Assembly (NCBI RefSeq): GCF_017654505.1
Contig: NC_054545.1
Coordinates: forward strand, 17,002,547 to 17,066,546
Direction: 5' to 3'
Source of the DNA: Polyodon spathula
Lineage: Eukaryota; Chordata; Actinopteri; Acipenseriformes; Polyodontidae
Length of the DNA: 64,000 bases
Below, one piece after another: positions 34,449-42,395 of this stretch (the stretch's first letter is position 1; the number at the start of each line of letters is the position of its first letter). A program made the translations under genes and the position numbers. The notes below the pieces were generated by a model. It had not been told where the DNA came from and ran no database searches. It saw nothing but the letters and a program-made list of their open reading frames with translations.

Positions 34449-35993
34449 ATGAAGAGGTGGCATGAGCACCAGAGGGAGTTAAAAGAAGGAGGGACTACAT
34501 GGTGCCTCGCCTGTCTGGAGTACGGGCACCCTCGTGATGTGTGCCCAGATGAAGACCCTCTTTTTGTGCAGGCCTTCGATCGGGATGAGGTAGAGACTGC
34601 GGAGGAGTGGATTCACCTGAAGGCCGTACCATCGCCGCAGGTGGATCAGGAAACCTGCCTCAAAGGAGAGGAGTGGTGTTTTGCCGTAGGCGAGGTTGGG
34701 CACAAATCACCCGACCAACCCCCTCCATGGCAGGAGATGGAACTGGCCCAGGAGAGGAAGGTGAGGAGGAGACAGAGAAGGGGAAATAGGAAGAGGAAGG
34801 CAGAGCGTCCACCGCCCAAGTCTCCACCAGCAGAGGAAGAATGCCTGCTGGTTTTGCCTCCAGAGGGAGAGGAGCAGTCTCCAGCGCCAGAGGGAGAGGA
34901 GCAGTCTCCAGCGCCAGAGGGAGAGGTCCCACCGCTGTCTCCAGAGCAGCAGGAGCTGCCTCTGCCTCCACCAACACAATCAGCAGAGGAAGAATGCCTG
35001 CTGGTTTCCCCTGCAAGAGAGGCAGAGCCGCACCAGTCCCCTGCAAGAGAGAGAGAGCCGCACCAATCTCCTCTAATAAGGGTAGACTACACGCCGCTCC
35101 CACCTCCGTCGCCAGGAGACTACACGTCGCTCCCACCTCAGCCGCCAGTAGACTACATCCCTCCGCCACCTCCATTGGCAGGAGCGGAACAGCAGGAGCT
35201 GCCACAGCCTCCGCCTTCTCCACCGCCAGGAGCAGAGCAGCAGGAACTGCCTCTGCCTCCTCCACCAGCAAAGAGTGAATGCCTGCTGGGTCCCTATCCA
35301 CCAGCAGAGAGTGAATGCCTGCTGGGTCCCCATCCACCAGCAGAGGCTGAATGCCTGCTGGGTCCCCGTCCACCAGCAGAGGCTGAATGCCTGCTGGGTC
35401 CCCGTCCACCAGCAGAGGCTGAATGCCTGCTGGGTCCCCGTCCACCAGCAGAGGCTGAATGCCTGCTGGGTCCCCGTCCACCAGCAGAGGCTGAATGCCT
35501 GCTGGGTCCCCGTCCACCAGCAGAGGGTGAATGCCTGCTGGGTCCCCGTCCAGAGGGTGAATGCCTGCTGGGTCCCCGTCTACCAGCAGAGGGTGAATGC
35601 CTGCTGGGTCCCTGTCCACCTGCAGAGGGTGAATGCCTGCTGGTATCACTTCCCCCATCAGCAGAGGATGAATGCCTGCTGGTATCACTTCCCCCACCAG
35701 CAGAGGGTGAATGCCTGCTGGGTCCGTTTCCACCAGCAGAGGATGAATGCCTGCTGGTATCACTTTCCCCACCAGCAGAGGATGAATGTCTGCTGGTATC
35801 ACTTTCCCCATGCTCACGAGGAGAGGAGCTGGAGCTGCCTCTGACTCCATCACCATCAGGGGGAGAGGAGCAGGAGCTGCCTCTCCCTGTACAAGAAACA
35901 GTACCAGGACTTGATGGTGATATTCCTCAGCAATCACTGCACAGTCTGGAGAGGGGAGCACAGCGGAAAACAGCCCGGCCGCAGCGGCAATGA
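34449..35993 (+). CDS. gag-like zinc-knuckle, proline-rich repeat protein (514 aa)
   Basis: This is the long intact frame of the LTR element. I place the start at the first in-frame ATG, 34449; the frame opens just upstream after a TGA at 34416-34418. Residues 18-32 read WCLACLEYGHPRDVC, an exact CCHC zinc knuckle (C19, C22, H27, C32; C-x2-C-x4-H-x4-C) as in retroelement gag nucleocapsids. A second, degenerate knuckle follows at 76-90 (WCFAVGEVGHKSPDQ), with C77 and H85 kept but the second and fourth ligands changed to V80 and Q90. Residues 103-120 are strongly basic (RKVRRRQRRGNRKRK). The rest is proline/glutamate-rich, with 12-residue repeats such as PPAEAECLLGPR and variants with ECLLVSLPP. 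There is no membrane segment. Expected role: RNA binding and packaging in a cytoplasmic particle (inferred). No capsid domain is recognisable, and the N-terminus may have been lost with the 5' LTR end. I do not know this exact protein family. Confidence 0.7.
   Translation: MKRWHEHQRELKEGGTTWCLACLEYGHPRDVCPDEDPLFVQAFDRDEVETAEEWIHLKAVPSPQVDQETCLKGEEWCFAVGEVGHKSPDQPPPWQEMELAQERKVRRRQRRGNRKRKAERPPPKSPPAEEECLLVLPPEGEEQSPAPEGEEQSPAPEGEVPPLSPEQQELPLPPPTQSAEEECLLVSPAREAEPHQSPAREREPHQSPLIRVDYTPLPPPSPGDYTSLPPQPPVDYIPPPPPLAGAEQQELPQPPPSPPPGAEQQELPLPPPPAKSECLLGPYPPAESECLLGPHPPAEAECLLGPRPPAEAECLLGPRPPAEAECLLGPRPPAEAECLLGPRPPAEAECLLGPRPPAEGECLLGPRPEGECLLGPRLPAEGECLLGPCPPAEGECLLVSLPPSAEDECLLVSLPPPAEGECLLGPFPPAEDECLLVSLSPPAEDECLLVSLSPCSRGEELELPLTPSPSGGEEQELPLPVQETVPGLDGDIPQQSLHSLERGAQRKTARPQRQ
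35263..35812 (+). repeat. 36-bp tandem repeat inside the gag-like ORF
   Basis: Unit CCACCAGCAGAGGCTGAATG followed by CCTGCTGGGTCCCCGT, 36 bases, in frame (12 residues). About fifteen units are present, the central ones nearly identical. Later ones vary (GAGGGTGAATG, GAGGATGAATG, GTATCACTTCCCCC). One unit is shortened at about 35552. All length changes keep the reading frame. Confidence 0.9.
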
Positions 35994-36490
35994 TTAGAGC
36001 CAGCACTGCAGCAGCCACTGCCACAGTGGTCACGTCCGCACACCAGCTTGTCCTGACTGCCTGCCTCGCTTCGCCCAAGGATGCCTGCCTTGCTTCGCCC
36101 GGGGTTGCCCGCCGCTCCGCATCGCCCGGGGTTGCCCGCCGCTCCGCATCGCCCGGGGTTGTCCGCCGCTCCGCATCGCCCGGGGTTGTCAGTCGCTCCG
36201 CATTGCCCGGGGTTGCCTGTTGCTCCGCATCGCAGCAGGAAGTACTGTGGTCGGAACCCCACCAAGGGGAGCTACCAGCCACGAAGAAGGGGGAGGAGGT
36301 CTGGAGACCACCAAGCCCAGCAGCAGTTTCGCTGCCGGAAGTACTGTGGTCGGAGCCCTACCAAGGGGAGCTGCCGGCTACGAAGAAGGGGGGAGGTCAG
36401 GTCAGGAGACCACCCCCCCAAGCAGCCTTTCTGCTGCCAGGACTACCCCGGCTGGAGGAGCCAGATTGGGGAGGGTTATATGTAACATAG
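35990..36490 (+). CDS. Second ORF of the LTR element, overlapping the first by ATGA
   Basis: The ATG at 35990 overlaps the TGA stop of the gag-like frame (35991-35993) in the sequence ATGA. This is the arrangement seen where a second frame is translated by termination-reinitiation. The product is 166 residues. Residues of the form ASPGVARRS are repeated five times, encoded by a 27-base unit (CGCCCGGGGTTGCCCGCCGC plus TCCGCAT) at 36095-36231. Two copies of a WSEP.QGELPATKKG block follow. Other frames through this stretch are also open (for example 36081-36485), so the true frame is uncertain. The stop lies inside the first bases of the 3' LTR. I recognise no domain; it could be non-coding sequence that happens to be open because of its GC-rich repeats. 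Confidence 0.4.
   Translation: MIRASTAAATATVVTSAHQLVLTACLASPKDACLASPGVARRSASPGVARRSASPGVVRRSASPGVVSRSALPGVACCSASQQEVLWSEPHQGELPATKKGEEVWRPPSPAAVSLPEVLWSEPYQGELPATKKGGGQVRRPPPQAAFLLPGLPRLEEPDWGGLYVT
36467..36476 (+). promoter_or_regulatory. Polypurine tract candidate
   Basis: TTGGGGAGGG lies four bases before the 3' LTR, where plus-strand priming is expected in LTR elements. Confidence 0.5.
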
Positions 36491-37101
36491 TGCCCGCCCC
36501 TGTGTGTATTTTCTGTATATGTTGCGTATGGTGTTAAATGTTGGTGTATAGGCATTGGTACATGGGATATAAACAGGTCGTTATTTCATGTGTGTATTTT
36601 CAATTGTATTTAGGCACGGGATTGTACATCACTTCACGTGCATTTAAAGTAGTTAATATGTGAGCACGAGGTTGCACATAATTAATTCACATGCTGGGAT
36701 TCAAGTGAATAATTAATTGGTAATTGAATCCCAGCACAACAGTATACATAGATGCACGTTTTACTCACTCGGGGTTGGTTGTTCGGTGAGTAGGGAACGG
36801 GAGAGATAGGAGGAGGAATAGAGTTTTGATATCAATTGCTATTGCGTGCTGATGGGACCAGCACGATACTCATCGTGTTTGTTTGTGTGTCGATCTGCTC
36901 ACCGTTTGTAAAGTGTTAGTCCATTTCTGTTTGTCTTTTTATTTTGGTGAATATGCCGTGTCCTGCCTTTTTGTCTGTGTAAACCTTTATTTACAATAAA
37001 CCGGCGCAAGCAAGCGTCCTCACCATTTCACTTCATCTGTCTTGTCTCGGTGTATTCCTTTCCTGTTTCTGACGTCACCCACTCCGGCCGTCTTTGTGAC
37101 A
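36481..37101 (+). repeat. 3' LTR (complete)
   Basis: Begins TGTAACATAGTGCCCGCCCC and ends CCGTCTTTGTGACA. Contains a TATA-like GTATACATAGATGCACG and ACAATAAACC. Relative to the 5' LTR it has several substitutions and indels, for example an added TTCACGTG-like segment near 36630 and a shorter segment near 36865. Confidence 0.88.
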
Positions 37102-37560
37102 TGCATGTATGTAATTGTATTCGTAATCTGTATTTGTAAACTATATCTAGTTGGATCTATGTTTACTATATTTACTTTATAATCTTTTGTTGTGTAACTG
37201 TAATGGGGAGTTTATTTATAGATGCCAAAATAATTTATTTCCTTATGCGCCGATTTAATAGTTTACTGGCTGTATTAGTGATTATTACTTACAGGTGTTT
37301 GTATCCTCTTATATTGTTGATTTAAAAAAAAAAGTATTAACTATACATAGATTGGATTAAGGGACCTTAACTAGACATTAGCTCATTCAAATTTATAACT
37401 CAATCCATTGGAGTTTCATTGGATGCTGTTAATTGCCTGTTAAACTCCCTAATGACCAAGTCTTTTCATACTGATGTGTATGTAAATGCACGTTTTAATT
37501 ACCTTGATGAAGGCGCTGGCCGAAACGTGTCGGTTAAACTAATTAAGTTTTTTCCACTTT
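37102..37560 (+). mobile_element. Penelope-like element 3' region (continuation), with hammerhead-like motif
   Basis: After the right TGCAT duplication the sequence resumes the Penelope-like 3' non-coding part. It ends near ACCTTGATGAAGGCGCTGGC CGAAACGTGTCGG (37501-37533). 'TGATGAAGGC...GCCGAAACGTGTCGG' is a wording I associate with termini of Penelope-like elements, a group known to carry hammerhead ribozymes. The exact right end is not determined. Confidence 0.5.
37492..37551 (+). ncRNA. Hammerhead-ribozyme-like motif (degenerate)
   Basis: In order: a stem I 5' strand TTTTAATTACC; core TTGATGA (consensus CTGATGA, so C3 is T); an extra A; stem II GGC-GCTG-GCC; core GAAA; a minimal stem III with C...G closing a GT loop; GTC as the putative cleavage triplet (37529-37531); then stem I 3' strand GGT...TAATTAA. 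Two departures from consensus (C3 to U and the extra A before stem II) make activity doubtful. Confidence 0.35.
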
Positions 37561-39085
37561 TTAAACTATCTCCTAATTGTTGCTGAGCTTCTTACCTAAA
37601 CTATACTTCCTTTGCTACATGCACATTTGTGAGCTTGCCAAGTTGCACCAGTTAATTTTTCTTTTCAAGGCTGTGATCAGGACAGACGGTGGCCGGACGT
37701 GATATTAAGGGTCGGTCCTGATAAAGTTGTCCGTCGGTGTACACTAATTGCTTTTGCATAAACATGTTTGCTCAGAGACATTAGTCTTTACATTCATTGT
37801 GTTAATTGCTTTGTTAACTTAAACCGTTCATTTGGATGCAGTGTGGAATACATCATGCTTGCGGGCACTGTTTTGTGCTGCAGTTTACAGTTTAATCAGA
37901 ATGCTTGCCTTTTCTTTTGATTGCATATCCCCAGTTTGCATTTCTTTTGTGGTGTTTTTATTTCCCAGTCAAACATTTCTTGTTTTTTTTATCCTTACAG
38001 ATTAAATTTACTGAACATGAAAATTGTTTACCGACAGTCTTCTGGGATGGCGAGTGTGTAACAAATATTTTGGATGAATTGAAACTAATTTAAATGGGTG
38101 AATATCCGAGTACTTATCCCATCTTTCCAACAGTTTAAAGAGCGCTATAGTGTTTGTCATGCAGCAAGCCGATGTGTGAGTGATTTGTATATTTTAGTGA
38201 ATGACATGACAAGCTGCCAGTTTCTAAATAAGACCCACAAACACAGATCAGCATGCTATCAGTGCATTCAAGCAGTGGGAACCTATTTGAAAAAAGTCAT
38301 AAGCTTTTAATGTAAGTTATGATCTTTACATGCTTCCATATACAGAATGTGGAAAAGTTACATTTTTGCATATACTGGATTGTGCCAAGTCAACACCAAC
38401 CAAACCCCCCCCCCCCCCCCCCCCCCCCACACACTTTTAGCTGAAAGTAAAATTTTTACCATTTCTGGTTTTTAATAACCTTGCATAAATAATGCCAGAG
38501 GGGAAATATTGTAGCTCACATGAATAGAAAAAACTGCCCTGAAGTAGTTGCTCTGTGCATTGATTCAGACCAATGCTTGCATCATCACTGACGAAGGTTC
38601 AGGTGACGAAGACGTGTGGACACTGCAAGAGCTTTTTAATGTCATAGTGCACTCTGGATACCACATTGATGTATTATTTTGTGTTGTGTTTTCACACTGG
38701 ACACTCCAATTTCTTACTTAGAGAGATTATGTAATGCCATTTATTTTAGTGGAACGAAAATTTCACTTGTTTTATATATTTTTTAAATGTAGCGACTTTA
38801 ATTCTAGCATTTTTCATCTACAAATGTGTTTTTTCTGATGTGCATCTGCACATCTAAAAAACTGGGAACATTTACAAAATACTACGTTCTGTGATTTTAA
38901 TTTAGACCCTCGCACCCCCCCCCCCCCCAATAGGGGAGAAAAGTATGCTAAAAAGGGTGAGCCTTGATGGGTTGAATAGCCTTGTCTCATTCCCAAACGT
39001 TTCTTATGTTCTTATACATCATGGTCATGAACTTTTCTGTCATAGTGATTCATTCTGAATTACACCATGGCTGGGTTATGTGTTA
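37561..39085. other. Mostly unique DNA; one possible second Penelope-like terminus
   Basis: CTGACGAAGGTTCAGGTGAC followed by GAAGACGTGTGG (38586-38617) echoes the terminus at 37504 in degraded form. C homopolymers lie at about 38405-38428 and 38915-38928. A polypyrimidine tract with CAG (37980-38000) precedes a 31-codon open stretch ending TAA at 38093. Exon status is unsupported. Confidence 0.3.
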
Positions 39086-39090
39086 CTGAC

Positions 39091-39547
39091 TGTGAACGCG
39101 GCAGCGTTGTGGTTCAGCCTTTAATGGCTTTAAAATAGCATGCAGAGGCACAATATGCAGGTTAAGCACTCTTGTGCATGTTTATTTCCAACTATTTACA
39201 ATAAAACCCTAGCAGAGCAAGCATGTAAACAAGTGGTGTACTTGTTAACAGGTACAGCTGTAGATGTGGGGCTGGTAGGTAATCGTTTCTGGATGTTCTG
39301 GAGGTGGTTACCGTCTTTCAGTTCCAGGAGATATAAAGGAGAATTGTAGACTCTCCTTTTTGTTTGGCTGTTGTGCTGTGCTCCTTGCCCTGGGTTTGTC
39401 AACCTCACAAGTGGAGAGACTGCTCCTTTTACACACCTGTGAGACAGCCTGCTCGTATATTTGGCAAGGATAGTATTAACCCTATAAATGCCAAACTGGA
39501 ACAACAGCAGATAGTACATTATATACAGGGGCTTGCTCCCTGTCACA
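39091..39547 (-). mobile_element. Solo LTR (457 bp) with 5-bp target duplication
   Basis: The sequence has TG...CA ends (TGTGAACGCGG ... CTCCCTGTCACA). It is flanked on both sides by CTGAC (39086-39090 and 39548-39552), a perfect 5-bp duplication. On the minus strand GGAAATAAACATGC supplies a polyadenylation-signal candidate, so the LTR is oriented minus. No second copy or internal region lies in the window, so it is the remnant of LTR-LTR recombination. The open frames within (for example the 165-codon minus frame) are incidental. Confidence 0.75.
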
Positions 39548-40097
39548 CTGACATACTTGTTCTGTTTAAAGGCTTGCTTCGGTTTCCTCAGAACAGTAAA
39601 CTCTACGAAAGCTTGCATGACTGAGTATCCAGTGTGGGTGGTTGAATTGTTGAATGCATGTGTCTGTTTATAAGAGACACTCCTGGGGTGCATTGTTCAT
39701 TCATTTGAGTTACTGTACTGAGTTACGTAATGTAATCCTGTGAAACCATTCTAGCATCCTATACAGAATTTAGCAGGACAGAAATGATGTGCCCAGTGAA
39801 GCCTGGTGTATTGTATCATGTTAATAAGATAGCAGGACTGCAGTGGTAACTGACAGCTTCCCCTCATAGTAGTGTTACTCCCATTCAGTCTGGTGCACCC
39901 CTCAAGCAGCGGCTGTTGAATTGTGTGGTTGGTTTGATGCCTGATTTTTATCTGAAGCTAAGAATGTTGGACGTTGTTAGCTCTTGGATGGGGAACCTTT
40001 GTGGAAAATCATGTTGCTTTTGACTCCGGAGAGGTCTCTCTTGTTCAAAGGCAAACAGCCGACAGAGTTTCTTAGCTAGACTTTCAGTTGCCTAGGT

Positions 40098-40424
40098 CAG
40101 TGGTTCTCAATCCTGGTCCTTGAGGACCTCTGTGCCTTCTGGTTTTCATTCCAACTGAGCTCTCAGTTACTTAACTAAACCCTTAATTGAACTAATTAAA
40201 GTAGATTAATTGGGCCTCTGCTCCTTAAAAGTTGCAGATTTCAAGTTACATAAAACATGTTCTAGTTAATCTGAAATCTCCCAACTGTTTAAGAGCAGAA
40301 AACAATTTAAAAGGCCTAATTAAGCCAATTATTAGTTCAATTCAGGGGTTAGTAACTGAGAGCTCAGTTGAAATGAAAACCAGAAGACATAAGGGTCCCC
40401 GAAGACCAGGATTGAGAACCACTG
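40098..40424. mobile_element. hAT foldback MITE (327 bp)
   Basis: The ends are CAGTGGTTCTCAATCCTGGT (left) and, inverted, the same 20 bases at the right. Inverted similarity continues through nearly the whole element (TTCTGGTTTTCATT.CAACTG, AGCTCTCAGTTACT.AAC, TTAATTGAACTAAT), so each half is roughly the complement of the other. The flanks GCCTAGGT and ACCTAGGT are an 8-bp duplication with one mismatch. The TIR and 8-bp duplication make it a non-autonomous hAT element. Confidence 0.85.
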
Positions 40425-41025
40425 ACCTAGGTTACTTAGTTAGAGAACCGCTCCTCTTATTGGCATGCAACTCCATGAATGTTCAGTGTGAAAAAAAACA
40501 TTAAGATTTTTGATTCTCCAGGTTCCTGGCAGTGTGAAGTTGCCTGTCTTTGTCGGGGATTCCACAGAAAGTGTTGCATTGGCTCTGGCACTCCTGCAGG
40601 CTTTCGTGGCAGATTTGACAGTGAATGAGTTATCACTACGCTATGGTGACATCTGCAGGACTGGCCTTTGTCCTTCAGGGGCTGGTAGCTTGCCGGTGTC
40701 CGCTGTCGAGCTCCTGGGTGTAAAGAGGCAGTTGGCTTGACGGTGGGATCGGAGGATGCCCATTGACTTTTAGTTCTCCTGGTCATTTTCTGGAAGAAAA
40801 TGGAAGCAATTTGGCACTGTAAAATAAAACAATTAAAAAGATTTACGATTCTCAATTCAATCTCCTTTCACCTATGAACCTGGTACGTAATCCATACATG
40901 CCAACAGTCCCTATATGGTCGGGACCAGCCCTATTACTGAGCAAGTGTCCCGTTGCATATGATGAATATACTGATATTTATTCTTGGAAATTCTTCACAG
41001 CTCTAGGGTGTTCGCGCTTGCACCC

Positions 41026-41480
41026 TGTGACAGAGAGCTAATGAATCTTAGTCAAGGATCTCCCTCCCGACCTGTGAGAGCGCTGTATAACAGGAACAGT
41101 GTGCCCTGGACTGGATGGTTTGGCAGTTCATTCTAGGGTCAGTTGGAAGTTGGCCATCCAGAAAGGGGGCGGAGTCACAATACCAGAAGTCATCACCTTA
41201 ATGCGGTAGGTGATGTGTCAGTCATGGATTGGAGGTTGAGGATACGTGATTGCACTCGCCACCGAAAGGGGCGTGACTGAGGGTATATCAGGGGATGTGG
41301 AAAGGCAATCTGTTCTATTTGTGATGGTTATGAGAAGGACCTGTAAAGGAGTAAGCGAAATATAACCGTGAATGTTTTGTTCTGTATTGTTTGTCATTTG
41401 TAGATGGCTAACTAATTGGGGAGCTGTCGCTGAAAGCCAGCACCCACCTCAGATCATGCTACACCATTGTTGTCACCAGT
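41026..41480 (+). mobile_element. LTR-like repeat (solo, boundaries uncertain)
   Basis: Begins TGTGACAGAGAGCTAATGAA, contains GGGTATATCAGGGGATGTGG (a TATA-like core), and ends near CACCATTGTTGTCACC. The promoter-like middle and the TG start suggest an LTR. I recall similar repeats from sturgeon-type genomes, but I could not find a target duplication, so the ends are provisional. Confidence 0.45.
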
Positions 41481-42100
41481 ATTGTATCCCAAACAGCAGA
41501 GGGGTTTCGAGACATTTCTTTCAGTACAGCTTACACTATACAATGCTTTGCTGTTGAGATGGCGAATGAAAAAATTTAAGGTTTGCCTCTGGATAACCCG
41601 AGCTGGAGGGGGGAGGGGCGGATGGTGCTCAGTTTCTAAATTAAAATTATTAGTGTTAGTGTATATTTTGTATGTTTCAAACATATTTTACCATAGCACT
41701 TCTCTTACACTGTCTTGTACACTGGGTATTCAGTACATATTTTACTGAAGCACTATAACCGTTATAGGTACTTTTGGAATATTATGCCCTGCTCCATACA
41801 CGACAGCAGCACTGTAAAGAGTTGCAACCATATAGAGTTGCTACATATAACAATTTGGTAGTGGATTTTAATACAGAAACTTTAATTTACATAATAGGCA
41901 TTATACAAAGCAGAAGATTTAATTTTGCATGTGAGTAATGTATGATTTTGTAGTATTCACACATTGTCAAACGGTTTCTATTGACAGAAAAACAAAACTC
42001 TAAAAAACATACATACAGTGCGTGAATGCCGCCTGACGAACCTTCAAAGTTTTATAACTACCTTTGAATTTCTGGCTAGCAAGCGAACCTTCGAACACTG
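41481..42100. other. Unique AT-rich DNA
   Basis: No gene recognised. Confidence 0.35.
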
Positions 42101-42169
42101 CAATGAAGGGAACATACTGTGTGCCCAAATGCTTATAATGAAAACATGTATTATGTTTTCCCTTCATTG
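42101..42169. repeat. 69-base hairpin
   Basis: CAATGAAGGGAACATA (42101-42116) pairs with TATGTTTTCCCTTCATTG (42152-42169), leaving a 2-base bulge and a loop of about 35 bases. It could be a MITE fragment; the stem is short for a microRNA precursor. Confidence 0.7.
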
Positions 42170-42237
42170 TAAATAACAACTTGATTTGGTATAATTTAAT
42201 TAGTACGCTATGAATAATAAATGACTCCTCGTTATAG

Positions 42238-42395
42238 CAGCAGTGTAATACCCACTTGCGAGCGGGTGTTACACACTGCCCGATGCGAGGGAATCACATG
42301 GCAAAATATTAAAGATGTGGAATCGCATCGTTAAGCATAACACGCTGCCCGATGCAACTGAAAAATAGCGTCGCTATTGATCAGGTAGTGTGTCC
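42238..42395. repeat. Short inverted and direct repeats, transposon-end-like
   Basis: AGTGTAATACCC is inverted as GGGTGTTACACACT about 10 bases later. CACTGCCCGATGCGA and CGCTGCCCGATGCAA are direct repeats about 75 bases apart. Family unknown. Confidence 0.45.

Larger units (their letters stand above)
33822..37101 (+). mobile_element. Non-autonomous LTR retrotransposon (3280 bp) with gag-like ORFs
   Basis: Two direct repeats of about 600-620 bases (33822-34423 and 36481-37101) bound an internal region of about 2 kb. A 5-bp duplication, TGCAT, lies immediately outside both. The right LTR has canonical TG...CA ends; the left begins TT (a G-to-T change) and lacks its last 20-odd bases. The internal region has two overlapping reading frames and no protease, reverse transcriptase, RNase H or integrase, so it would need enzymes from another element. 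A purine tract, TTGGGGAGGG (36467-36476), sits just before the right LTR, as a polypurine tract should. The element lies within the 3' part of a Penelope-like relic. The LTRs differ by substitutions and small indels, so the insertion is not recent. Confidence 0.85.

Noticed and set aside
34660..36282. 540-codon minus-strand open frame antisense to the LTR element ORFs
   Set aside because: It mirrors the in-frame GC-rich repeats of the plus-strand gag-like frame. It has no zinc knuckle or other domain, and the plus strand carries all LTR-element landmarks.
39196..39693. 165-codon minus-strand open frame
   Set aside because: Lies mostly within a solo LTR defined by TG...CA ends and a CTGAC duplication, and has no recognisable domain.
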